Shown here: positions 24,708 to 32,407 of the stretch, in pieces
Position numbering within the stretch: position 1 is the stretch's first letter
Layout of the letters: each line of letters opens with the position of its first letter
Assembly: GCF_015354575.1 (NCBI RefSeq)
Contig: NZ_JACAFQ010000033.1
Location: 407-56,548 of the forward strand
DNA from: Pseudomonas sp. UFMG81
Lineage (GTDB): Bacteria; Pseudomonadota; Gammaproteobacteria; Pseudomonadales; Pseudomonadaceae
Length of the DNA stretch: 56,142 bases
Reading direction: 5' to 3'
Made by a program: the position numbers and the translations under genes
The notes under the pieces: model-generated
Told to the model about the DNA's origin: nothing
The model's input: the letters and a program-made list of their open reading frames with translations, nothing else
The model's database searches: none

Positions 24708-25124
24708 ATGACCCGAATCGCCCGCTCGAAAATCTCCCGCCTGCTGTACGCGATCCTGGCCTATGTCAGCCTGGGGATCGGCCTGGTCGCCATCGTCATC
24801 CCCGGCCTACCCACTACCGAATTCATCCTCCTCGCCACCTGGGCCGCTACCCGCAGCTCGCCGCGCCTGTCGGCCTGGCTGGAAAACCACCGGCTGTTCG
24901 GCCCGATCCTGCGCAATTGGCGCGACGGCAAGGTGATCCAGCGCCGCGCCAAGGTCAGCGCAACCCTGAGCATGCTGCTGTGCGCTGGCGTGATGCTGAC
25001 CTTCCTCGAGCACCACTGGCCGGTCTATCTCGCCATCGCCGGCATGGCCCTGGGCAACCTGTGGATCTGGTCGCGCCCGGAAAGCCCGCGCGCGACTTGC
25101 GACTCACAGGCTCAACAATCCTGA
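24708..25124 (+). CDS. DUF454 (YbaN-type) inner-membrane protein
   Basis: The function is not known. The 138-residue protein opens with a membrane hairpin, LLYAILAYVSLGIGLVAIVIPG, followed by the family motif GLPTTEFILLATW. After a polar stretch (RLFGPILRNWRDGK) two more hydrophobic helices follow (about 80-120). In many proteobacteria this family lies next to heme or iron uptake genes, which fits its place after hemO. Its end overlaps the convergent arcD gene by 21 bp. YbaN-type assignment is firm; a role in heme use is inference from context. Confidence 0.85.
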   Translation: MTRIARSKISRLLYAILAYVSLGIGLVAIVIPGLPTTEFILLATWAATRSSPRLSAWLENHRLFGPILRNWRDGKVIQRRAKVSATLSMLLCAGVMLTFLEHHWPVYLAIAGMALGNLWIWSRPESPRATCDSQAQQS

Positions 25125-26531
25125 GTACAAGGCGTAGGCCGCCAGCCCCGCGCCTACCAGCACCCCTGCGAAGATCAGTTTCTCGACCCCGGTGAACAAC
25201 GCCTGCCCCTGCTCGTGCTTGGCCCGGGCGAACAGGATCACCCCCGGGGCGTACAGCAAAGCCGACAGCAGTATGTATTTGAGGCCGCCGGCGTACAGCA
25301 GCCAGACCGCGTACAACAGGGCGACCAGCGCGATCAGCAGGTCCTTGCGCCGCAACCCCGGCTGGCCCTGGTAGCTATCGCCACGCAGCGCCAACAGCAC
25401 CGCGTAGGCCGCCGACCAGAAGTACGGCACCAGGATCATCGACGAGGCCAGGTAGATCAGGCTGGTGTAGGTACCCGCCGAGAACAACGTGATCAGCAAG
25501 AAGCCCTGAATCATCACATTGGTCAGCCACAGCGCGTTGGACGGCACCTGGTTGGCGTTCTCATGGGCGAGAAAGCGCGGCATGGTCTTGTCGCGGGCGG
25601 TGGCGAACAAAATCTCGGCGCACAGCAGCGCCCACGACAGCAGCGCCCCGAGCAGCGACACCGCCAGCCCGATACTGATCAACAGTGCCCCCCAGGGCCC
25701 GACGATATGTTCCAGCACCGAAGCCAGCGACGGGTTCTGCAACCCTGCCAGCTCCGGCTGGGTCATCACCCCCAGCGACAGCACGTTGACCAGCACCAGC
25801 AGCGCCAGCACGCCGAGAAAGCCCACCACCGTGGCCTTGCCCACGTCCGAGCGGTGCAACGCGCGCCCCGAGTACACGCTGGCGCCCTCGATACCGATGA
25901 ACACGAACACCGTCACCAGCATCATGTTGCGCACCTGCTCCAGCACACTGCCGAACTTGGGGTTGCTCAGCCCCCAGATGTCGCGGGTGAAGATGTCGGC
26001 GCGAAAGGCGAAGGCGGCGATGACGATGAAGATCAGCAGTGGCACCACCTTGGCCACCGTGGTCACCTGGTTGATGAACGCCGCCTCCTTGATGCCGCGC
26101 AGCACCAAAAAGTGCACCGCCCACAGCAGCAACGAGGCGCAGCCGATGGCCAACGGCGTGTTGCCCTCGCCGAATGCCGGGAAGTAGAAGCCCAGGGTGC
26201 TGAACAGCAGCACGAAATAACCGACGTTGCCCAGCCAGGCGCTTATCCAGTAGCCCCATGCGGAAGAAAAGCCCATGTAATCGCCGAAGCCGGCCTTGGC
26301 GTAGGCGTACACCCCCGAGTCCAGCTCGGGTTTGCGGTTGGCCAAGGTCTGGAACACGAAGGCCAGCGCCAGCATACCCACCGCGGTGATACCCCAGCCG
26401 ATCAGCACAGCCCCCACGTCGGCGCGGGCGGCCATGTTCTGTGGCAGCGAGAAGATCCCGCCGCCGATCATCGAACCGACCACCAGCGCGATCAGCGCGC
26501 CAAGGCGCAGTTTCTGTCCCGGTTCGCTCAT
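25104..26531 (-). CDS. arcD: Arginine/ornithine antiporter ArcD, paralogue 1
   Basis: Exchanges external arginine for internal ornithine to feed the arginine deiminase pathway. The 475-residue APC-superfamily protein shows about 12-13 membrane helices, with the substrate-binding GSMIGGGIFSLPQ in helix 1. It is a close paralogue of the gene at 26969: the first 115 residues differ at about 12 positions, the C-terminal part more. It is divergent from the arc operon. No full Anr box is seen in its own promoter orientation; a TTGAT half-site occurs near 26625. It could have a different substrate preference or be a backup copy. Confidence 0.9.
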   Translation of the reverse strand: MSEPGQKLRLGALIALVVGSMIGGGIFSLPQNMAARADVGAVLIGWGITAVGMLALAFVFQTLANRKPELDSGVYAYAKAGFGDYMGFSSAWGYWISAWLGNVGYFVLLFSTLGFYFPAFGEGNTPLAIGCASLLLWAVHFLVLRGIKEAAFINQVTTVAKVVPLLIFIVIAAFAFRADIFTRDIWGLSNPKFGSVLEQVRNMMLVTVFVFIGIEGASVYSGRALHRSDVGKATVVGFLGVLALLVLVNVLSLGVMTQPELAGLQNPSLASVLEHIVGPWGALLISIGLAVSLLGALLSWALLCAEILFATARDKTMPRFLAHENANQVPSNALWLTNVMIQGFLLITLFSAGTYTSLIYLASSMILVPYFWSAAYAVLLALRGDSYQGQPGLRRKDLLIALVALLYAVWLLYAGGLKYILLSALLYAPGVILFARAKHEQGQALFTGVEKLIFAGVLVGAGLAAYALYSGLLSL

Positions 26532-26802
26532 GGCGCTTCTCCCCGATGGCCCGTTTTACACATGAATTTTCGATCTAACGCATATAAATGTTACAGCATA
26601 TTTATATTAGTCCAGGTAATCAAAGCTAGTTCACTCATAACCATGCTGTCTAACTAAAACAACTAATAGTCATCGTTTTGCGGTCGCCATCGCACTCGTG
26701 GCTTTTCGCCATCAGCGGTTCATGTCAAAAATTTGCGAAATATCCAGAAGCGACTAGCTTCAAAGTTCGCAGGCGAGCGGAGCGTTTGCTCTAGAAGGAC
26801 AT

Positions 26803-26849
26803 GGAGGTGCCAGCGCACAAGGCCTGCAGCTGAGCTGTCGGCATCCTCC
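26803..26849. other. Structured segment between the two arcD genes
   Basis: GGAGGTGCC (26803-26811) pairs with GGCATCCTCC (26840-26849) with one bulged base, and CAGCT/AGCTG lies inside. On the plus strand two GGA motifs flank it (AAGGACATGGAGG and CAGGAG), followed by GGGG-TTTTTCC-GCCCC. It may be an untranslated RNA or leader; no open frame explains it. The remainder of the 437-bp gap holds AT-rich DNA near arcD-1 and the Anr box near arcD-2. Confidence 0.35.
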
Positions 26850-26893
26850 AGGAGTACATGTGGGGTTTTTCCGCCCCGTCATGTTGGCATGAA

Positions 26894-26907
26894 CTGATCT
26901 AAATCAG
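26894..26907. promoter_or_regulatory. Anr (FNR-type) box before the arc operon
   Basis: CTGAT-CTAA-ATCAG is a perfect palindrome that matches the Anr consensus TTGAT-N4-ATCAA in all but the outermost pair. A TATTCT -10 lies at 26930-26935, which puts the box near -41.5, the usual class II activator position. It explains low-oxygen induction of arcDABC. Confidence 0.8.
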
Positions 26908-26968
26908 CGAATGATCCAGGCGTCAGATTTATTCTGAGGTCAACTTTCTCCTGGTACGGAGTCGTTAA

Positions 26969-28396
26969 ATGTCTGATTCTCCCGGAAAACTAAAATTGGG
27001 TGCACTGGTTGCACTTGTCGTCGGTTCGATGATTGGCGGCGGGATCTTCTCGTTGCCGCAAAACATGGCCGCCAGCGCTGGCGTGGGGGCCGTGCTGATC
27101 GGCTGGGCCATCACCGCGGTGGGCATGCTCACCCTCGCCTTTGTGTTCCAGACCCTGGCCAACCGCAAACCTGACCTCGACGGCGGCGTGTACGCCTATG
27201 CCAAGGCCGGCTTCGGCGACTACATGGGCTTTTCTTCCGCCTGGGGCTACTGGATCAGCGCCTGGCTGGGCAACGTCGGTTACTTCGTGCTGTTGTTCAG
27301 CACCCTGGGTTATTTCTTCCCGGTGTTCGGCGAGGGCAATACCCCGGCAGCGGTGATCGGCGCCTCGATCCTGCTGTGGGCAGTGCACTTTTTGGTGCTG
27401 CGCGGCATCAAGGAAGCGGCGTTCATCAACCTGGTCACCACCGTGGCCAAGGTGGTGCCGCTGGCGCTGTTCGCGCTGATCTGCCTGTTCGCCTTCAAGC
27501 TCGACATCTTCACCGCGGATATCTGGGCGGTCGGTACGCCGGAGCTCGGCGGGGTGATGGACCAGGTGCGCAACATGATGCTGGTCACCGTATGGGTGTT
27601 CATCGGCATCGAGGGTGCGAGCATCTTCTCCTCCCGTGCTGAAAAACGCTCCGACGTGGGCAAGGCCACGGTCATCGGCTTCGTCACCGTGCTGCTGTTC
27701 CTGGTGCTGGTCAACGTGCTGTCGCTGGGGGTGATGACCCAGCCGGAACTGGCCAAGCTGCAGAACCCCTCGATGGCCGCAGTGCTCGAGCATGTGGTCG
27801 GTCACTGGGGCGCGGTGCTGATCAGCGTTGGCTTGATCATCTCGCTGCTGGGGGCGCTGCTGTCGTGGGTGCTGCTGTGCGCCGAGATCATGTTCGCCGC
27901 CGCCAAGGACCACACCATGCCGGAGTTCCTGCGCCGCGAGAACGCCAACCACGTGCCGGCCAACGCCCTGTGGCTGACCAACGCCATGGTGCAGATCTTC
28001 CTGGTGATCACGCTGTTCTCCAACAGCACCTACCTGTCGCTGATCTACCTCGCCACCTCGATGATCCTGGTGCCCTACCTGTGGTCGGCGGCCTATGCCT
28101 TCCTGCTGGCCTGGCGCAGCGAAACCTACGAACAGGCCCTGGCCGAACGCAAGAAGGACCTGATCATCGGCGGCATCGCCCTGATCTATGCGCTCTGGCT
28201 GCTGTACGCCGGTGGCGTGAAATACCTGCTGCTCTCGGCCCTGCTGTATGCCCCCGGCGCGATCCTGTTCGCCAAGGCCAAGCGCGAGGTGGGCCAACCG
28301 ATCTTCACAAACGTCGAAAAACTGATCTTCGCCGCCGTGGTGGTGGGTGCCCTGGTGGCCGCCTACGGGCTCTACGACGGCTTCCTGACTCTCTGA
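26969..28396 (+). CDS. arcD: Arginine/ornithine antiporter ArcD, paralogue 2 (operon copy)
   Basis: Inner-membrane arginine:ornithine exchanger and first gene of the arcDABC operon. The 475 residues carry the APC fold with GSMIGGGIFSLPQ near the N-terminus and about 12-13 hydrophobic helices. It sits directly behind the Anr box and 33 bp ahead of arcA, the normal arcD position. A second arcD is inverted at 25104-26531. Confidence 0.95.
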   Translation: MSDSPGKLKLGALVALVVGSMIGGGIFSLPQNMAASAGVGAVLIGWAITAVGMLTLAFVFQTLANRKPDLDGGVYAYAKAGFGDYMGFSSAWGYWISAWLGNVGYFVLLFSTLGYFFPVFGEGNTPAAVIGASILLWAVHFLVLRGIKEAAFINLVTTVAKVVPLALFALICLFAFKLDIFTADIWAVGTPELGGVMDQVRNMMLVTVWVFIGIEGASIFSSRAEKRSDVGKATVIGFVTVLLFLVLVNVLSLGVMTQPELAKLQNPSMAAVLEHVVGHWGAVLISVGLIISLLGALLSWVLLCAEIMFAAAKDHTMPEFLRRENANHVPANALWLTNAMVQIFLVITLFSNSTYLSLIYLATSMILVPYLWSAAYAFLLAWRSETYEQALAERKKDLIIGGIALIYALWLLYAGGVKYLLLSALLYAPGAILFAKAKREVGQPIFTNVEKLIFAAVVVGALVAAYGLYDGFLTL

Positions 28397-28429
28397 ACCC
28401 CACAGCTTTGCTTTACAGGAGGATTCACC

Positions 28430-29683
28430 ATGTCCACTGAGAAACAGAAATACGGCGTCCATTCCGAAGCCGGCAAACTGCGCAAAGTGATGGTCTGCAG
28501 CCCGGGCCTGGCGCACAAGCGCCTGACCCCGAGCAACTGCGATGAGCTGCTGTTCGACGACGTGATCTGGGTCGACCAGGCCAAGCGCGACCACTTCGAC
28601 TTCGTCACCAAGATGCGTGAGCGCGGGGTCGACGTGCTGGAAATGCACAACCTGCTCACCGACATCGTCCAGCAGCCCGAAGCGCTGAAGTGGATTCTCG
28701 ACCGCAAGATCACCCCGGACAGCGTCGGCGTGGGCCTCACCAACGAAGTGCGCAGCTGGCTCGAAGGCCTCGACCCGCGCCACCTGGCCGAATTCCTGAT
28801 CGGCGGCGTAGCCGGCCAGGACCTGCCGGAAAGCGAAGGCGCCAGCGTGGTCAAGATGTACAACGACTACCTCGGCCACTCCAGCTTCATCCTGCCGCCG
28901 CTGCCCAACACCCAGTTCACCCGCGACACCACCTGCTGGATCTACGGTGGGGTGACGCTCAACCCGATGTACTGGCCGGCGCGCCGCCAGGAAACCCTGC
29001 TGGCCACTGCCATCTACAAGTTCCACAAGGAGTTCACCGGCGCCGACTTCCAGGTCTGGTATGGCGACCCGGACAAGGACCACGGCTCGGCCACCCTCGA
29101 AGGCGGTGACGTGATGCCGATCGGCAAGGGCATCGTGCTGATCGGCATGGGCGAGCGCACCTCGCGCCAGGCCATCGGCCAGCTGGCGCAGAGCCTGTTC
29201 GCCAAGGGCGCGGTGGACAAAGTCATCGTCGCCGGGCTGCCCAAGTCACGCGCCGCGATGCACCTGGACACCGTGTTCAGCTTCTGCGACCGCGACCTGG
29301 TCACGGTCTTCCCGGAAGTGGTGCGCGAGATCGTGCCGTTCATCATCCGCCCGGACGAAAGCAAGCCCTACGGCATGGATGTGCGCCGCGAGAACAAGTC
29401 GTTCATCGAGGTGGTCGGCGAGCAGCTTGGGGTCAAGCTGCGGGTGGTCGAGACCGGCGGCAACAGCTTCGCCGCCGAGCGCGAACAGTGGGATGACGGC
29501 AACAACGTGGTGGCCGTGGAGCCCGGCGTGGTCATCGGCTACGACCGCAATACCTACACCAACACCCTGCTGCGCAAAGCCGGCATCGAGGTCATCACCA
29601 TCAGCGCCGGCGAACTGGGCCGGGGCCGCGGCGGCGGCCACTGCATGACCTGCCCGATCCTGCGCGACCCAGTCGACTACTAA
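28430..29683 (+). CDS. arcA: Arginine deiminase
   Basis: Hydrolyses arginine to citrulline and ammonia, the first step of the fermentative arginine pathway, in the cytoplasm. The 417 residues have the guanidino-modifying-enzyme propeller fold. The catalytic cysteine is C405 in GRGGGHCMTCPI at the C-terminus. The substrate segments FTRDTTCWI and LEGGDVMPIG are present, and MHLDTVFSF holds the catalytic histidine. A strong AGGAGG precedes ATG by eight bases. It is the second gene of arcDABC. Confidence 0.96.
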   Translation: MSTEKQKYGVHSEAGKLRKVMVCSPGLAHKRLTPSNCDELLFDDVIWVDQAKRDHFDFVTKMRERGVDVLEMHNLLTDIVQQPEALKWILDRKITPDSVGVGLTNEVRSWLEGLDPRHLAEFLIGGVAGQDLPESEGASVVKMYNDYLGHSSFILPPLPNTQFTRDTTCWIYGGVTLNPMYWPARRQETLLATAIYKFHKEFTGADFQVWYGDPDKDHGSATLEGGDVMPIGKGIVLIGMGERTSRQAIGQLAQSLFAKGAVDKVIVAGLPKSRAAMHLDTVFSFCDRDLVTVFPEVVREIVPFIIRPDESKPYGMDVRRENKSFIEVVGEQLGVKLRVVETGGNSFAAEREQWDDGNNVVAVEPGVVIGYDRNTYTNTLLRKAGIEVITISAGELGRGRGGGHCMTCPILRDPVDY

Positions 29684-29695
29684 ACGCCCATTACA

Positions 29696-29725
29696 CCCGG
29701 CCGCACCCACGAAGTGGCGGCCGGG
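29696..29725 (+). promoter_or_regulatory. Intercistronic hairpin between arcA and arcB
   Basis: CCCGGCCGC pairs with GCGGCCGGG, with a smaller CCAC/GTGG pairing inside. It stands in the middle of the 70-bp arcA-arcB gap, has no U-tract and probably tunes mRNA processing or stability. Confidence 0.6.
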
Positions 29726-29753
29726 CTACCTACCGAACTCAAGGAGAACCGTC

Positions 29754-30764
29754 ATGGCGTTCAACATCCACAACCGCAACCTGCTCAGCCTCGAGCACCA
29801 CACCACCCGTGAGCTGCGCTACCTGCTGGACCTGTCCCGCGACCTCAAGCGTGCCAAATACACCGGTACCGAACAGCAGCACCTGAAGGGCAACAACATC
29901 GCCCTGATTTTCGAGAAGACCTCGACCCGCACCCGCTGCGCCTTCGAAGTCGCCGCCTACGACCAGGGCGCCAACGTCACCTACATCGACCCCAACTCCT
30001 CGCAGATCGGCCACAAGGAGAGCATGAAGGACACCGCCCGCGTGCTCGGGCGCATGTACGACGCCATCGAGTACCGTGGCTTCAAGCAGGAAATCGTCGA
30101 AGAGCTGGCCAAGTTTGCCGGCGTGCCGGTGTTCAACGGCCTGACCGACGAGTACCACCCGACCCAGATGATCGCCGACGTGCTGACCATGCGTGAACAC
30201 AGCGACAAGCCGCTGCACGACATCAGCTACGCCTACCTGGGCGATGCCCGCAACAACATGGGCAACTCGCTGCTGCTGATCGGCGCCAAGCTCGGCATGG
30301 ACGTGCGCATCGCCGCGCCCAAGGCGCTGTGGCCCCATGACGACCTGGTCGAGCGCTGCCAGAAGTACGCCGAGGAAAGCGGCGCACGCATCACCCTGAC
30401 CGAAGACCCGAAAGCCGCGGTCAAGGGCGTGGACTTCGTGCACACCGACGTCTGGGTGTCGATGGGCGAGCCGGTGGAGGCCTGGGGCGAGCGCATCAAG
30501 CAGTTGCTGCCCTACCAGGTGAACAAGGAGCTGATGAAGGCCACCGGCAACCCGCGCACCAAGTTCATGCACTGCCTGCCGGCGTTCCACAACTCCGATA
30601 CCAAGGTCGGCAAGCAGATCGCCGAGCAGTACCCGAACCTGGCCAACGGTATCGAAGTGACCGATGACGTGTTCGAGTCGCCGGCGTGCATCGCCTTCGA
30701 GCAGGCGGAAAACCGCATGCACACGATCAAGGCGATCCTGGTGTCGACCCTGGCTGACCTGTAA
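29754..30764 (+). CDS. arcB: Ornithine carbamoyltransferase, catabolic
   Basis: Splits citrulline with phosphate into ornithine and carbamoyl phosphate. The 336 residues carry the carbamoyl-phosphate loop STRTR (57-61), the HPTQ motif in DEYHPTQMIAD, and HCLPAFH. Glu at position 106 counting Met (105 in the P. aeruginosa numbering) is kept; there it supports the cooperativity that makes the enzyme run in the catabolic direction. AAGGAG precedes the ATG. It is the third gene of the arc operon. Confidence 0.95.
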   Translation: MAFNIHNRNLLSLEHHTTRELRYLLDLSRDLKRAKYTGTEQQHLKGNNIALIFEKTSTRTRCAFEVAAYDQGANVTYIDPNSSQIGHKESMKDTARVLGRMYDAIEYRGFKQEIVEELAKFAGVPVFNGLTDEYHPTQMIADVLTMREHSDKPLHDISYAYLGDARNNMGNSLLLIGAKLGMDVRIAAPKALWPHDDLVERCQKYAEESGARITLTEDPKAAVKGVDFVHTDVWVSMGEPVEAWGERIKQLLPYQVNKELMKATGNPRTKFMHCLPAFHNSDTKVGKQIAEQYPNLANGIEVTDDVFESPACIAFEQAENRMHTIKAILVSTLADL

Positions 30765-30797
30765 GCCTCGTCAACTTTAGGGAGGGCCGCACTGCAT

Positions 30798-30886
30798 CTG
30801 TGGGAGCGGGCTTGCCCGCGAATGCGTCAGCCGCAGCATCGATGCTGCTTGATCTGGCCTCATCGCGGGCAAGCCCGCTCCCACAG
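30798..30886. repeat. REP pair between arcB and arcC
   Basis: CTGTGGGAGCGGGCTTGCCCGCG faces its reverse complement CGCGGGCAAGCCCGCTCCCACAG. It lies inside the arc operon and may protect the upstream arcDAB part of the transcript. Confidence 0.88.
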
Positions 30887-30931
30887 GGACCTTGTCCGCC
30901 CCTTGACCCATTTTTCTGAAGGACATTCCCC

Positions 30932-31861
30932 ATGCGTATCGTTGTTGCATTGGGCGGCAACGCCCTGCTGCGTCGCGGCGAGCCGATGACCGCTGACAAC
31001 CAGCGCGCCAATATCCGCACCGCCACCGAACAGATCGCCAAGATCCACCCCGGCAACGAGTTGGTCATCGCCCACGGCAACGGCCCGCAGGTCGGCCTGC
31101 TGTCGCTCCAGGGCATGGCCTACAAACCCGACGAGGCCTACCCGCTGGACGTGCTCGGCGCCGAAACCGAAGGCATGATCGGCTACATGATCGAACAGGA
31201 GCTGGGCAACCTGCTGGCCTTCGAAGTGCCATTCGCCACGTTGCTCACGCAGGTCGAAGTGGACGCCAACGACCCGGCATTCAAGGACCCGACCAAGTTC
31301 ATCGGCCCGGTCTACGCCAAGGACGAGGCCGAGCGCCTGGCCAAGGAGAAAGGCTGGGTGGTCAAGCCCGACGGCGACAAGTACCGCCGCGTGGTGGCCA
31401 GCCCCAAACCCAAGCGCATCTTCGAGATCCGCCCGATCAAGTGGCTGCTGGAAAAGAGCAGCATCGTGATCTGCGCCGGTGGTGGCGGCATCCCCACCAT
31501 GTACGACGAAAACCGCAAGCTCAAGGGCATCGAGGCGGTGATCGACAAGGACCTGTGCTCCGCCCTGCTGGCAGAGCAACTGGAAGCCGACCTGCTGATC
31601 ATCGCCACCGATGTCGACGCGGCGTACATCGACTTCGGCAAACCCACGCAAAAGGCCATCGCCCAGGCCCATCCCGACGAGTTGGAGAAGCTGGGCTTCG
31701 CCGCCGGCTCAATGGGGCCGAAGGTGCAGGCGGCCTGCGACTTCGCCCGCCACACCGGCAAGGTGGCGGTGATCAGCTCGCTGGAGAACATCGAGGAGAT
31801 CGTCAAGGGCACCGCCGGGACTCGTGTGTCCACCGCCAAGCCGGGGATCAGCTACCGTTGA
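30932..31861 (+). CDS. arcC: Carbamate kinase
   Basis: Transfers phosphate from carbamoyl phosphate to ADP, the ATP-yielding step of the pathway. The 309 residues show the N-terminal VVALGGNALL, AHGNGPQVG (about 48-56), ICAGGGGIP and the C-terminal GTRV, all family features. AAGGA stands seven bases ahead of the ATG. A REP pair separates it from arcB. It is followed at 55 bp by a small DUF5064-like gene. Confidence 0.96.
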   Translation: MRIVVALGGNALLRRGEPMTADNQRANIRTATEQIAKIHPGNELVIAHGNGPQVGLLSLQGMAYKPDEAYPLDVLGAETEGMIGYMIEQELGNLLAFEVPFATLLTQVEVDANDPAFKDPTKFIGPVYAKDEAERLAKEKGWVVKPDGDKYRRVVASPKPKRIFEIRPIKWLLEKSSIVICAGGGGIPTMYDENRKLKGIEAVIDKDLCSALLAEQLEADLLIIATDVDAAYIDFGKPTQKAIAQAHPDELEKLGFAAGSMGPKVQAACDFARHTGKVAVISSLENIEEIVKGTAGTRVSTAKPGISYR

Positions 31862-31916
31862 ACGCAGTTGGCTGGTGTCAGGCACCGGCCGTTTTCAACC
31901 TTCCGGAGGACTCGCC

Positions 31917-32285
31917 ATGGCCCAGTACCAACCCGGTCATGTACACATCATGCGCACCGCGCTGAACAAGAACGACCACAGCTACGACCTCGATATCGAT
32001 TACGAGGCAACAACCGATCCCAAGGAAGGCAGAGGCATCCAGTTCCGCATGCATGGCAGCATCGAAGGCAAGACCGTCGATGAGAAGTTCTTCCTGGCCA
32101 AGGACCAGGTGCTGCCGAGTTTCTTGAGCATCGCCTCGCGCAAAGCGCAGTCGTACCTGGCCCCCCATCAGAAATTCGAAACCCTTGGCTCGCCGCACAA
32201 ACTGTATGACGCGATGTTCGAGGACATCCGCCAGAAGCTGGACGTGAAGTCTGGCGATCCGATCAAGCCTGAACATCTGGAGTGA
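31917..32285 (+). CDS. Small DUF5064-type protein, last gene of the arc cluster
   Basis: The function is unknown. The 122-residue protein begins MAQYQPGHVHIMRTALN, has no membrane segment or signal peptide and looks like a compact beta-rich soluble protein (EGRGIQFRMHGSIEGKTVDEKFF) with a helical C-terminus. I recognise it as the Pseudomonas DUF5064 type, though without a search. ATG at 31917 is set by CGGAGGA just upstream. It follows arcC by 55 bp on the same strand and is closed by a REP pair, so it is probably co-transcribed with arc genes. Confidence 0.75.
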   Translation: MAQYQPGHVHIMRTALNKNDHSYDLDIDYEATTDPKEGRGIQFRMHGSIEGKTVDEKFFLAKDQVLPSFLSIASRKAQSYLAPHQKFETLGSPHKLYDAMFEDIRQKLDVKSGDPIKPEHLE

Positions 32286-32289
32286 TCCC

Positions 32290-32347
32290 AATCGCGGGGC
32301 AAGCCCGCTCCCACACACCACGTGGGAGCGGGCTTGCCCCGCGATTG
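32290..32347. repeat. REP pair, AATCGCGGGGCAAGCCCGCTCCCACA type
   Basis: A tight pair: two 25-bp arms around eight bases form a near-perfect 58-bp palindrome. It begins four bases after the DUF5064 gene stop and lies 60 bp before the GcsR-type gene. Confidence 0.9.
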
Positions 32348-32407
32348 GGTTTCCCCTGTAGCCGAGGCATACTGACGCCCTCCCCGGCCAGGCTCTTGCA
32401 TCTCTCA

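Noticed and set aside
26595..26640. Anr box for the inverted arcD
   Set aside because: Only one TTGAT half-site is seen; the other half (TGGAC at the right spacing) does not match.
26990..29083. 697-codon frame antisense to arcD and arcA
   Set aside because: Codon-bias shadow of the real genes; the product is a His/Gln/Asp-rich low-complexity chain with no motifs.
29696..29725. arcA-arcB hairpin as a terminator
   Set aside because: It has no U-tract and the arc genes form one operon, so it was kept only as an intercistronic hairpin.
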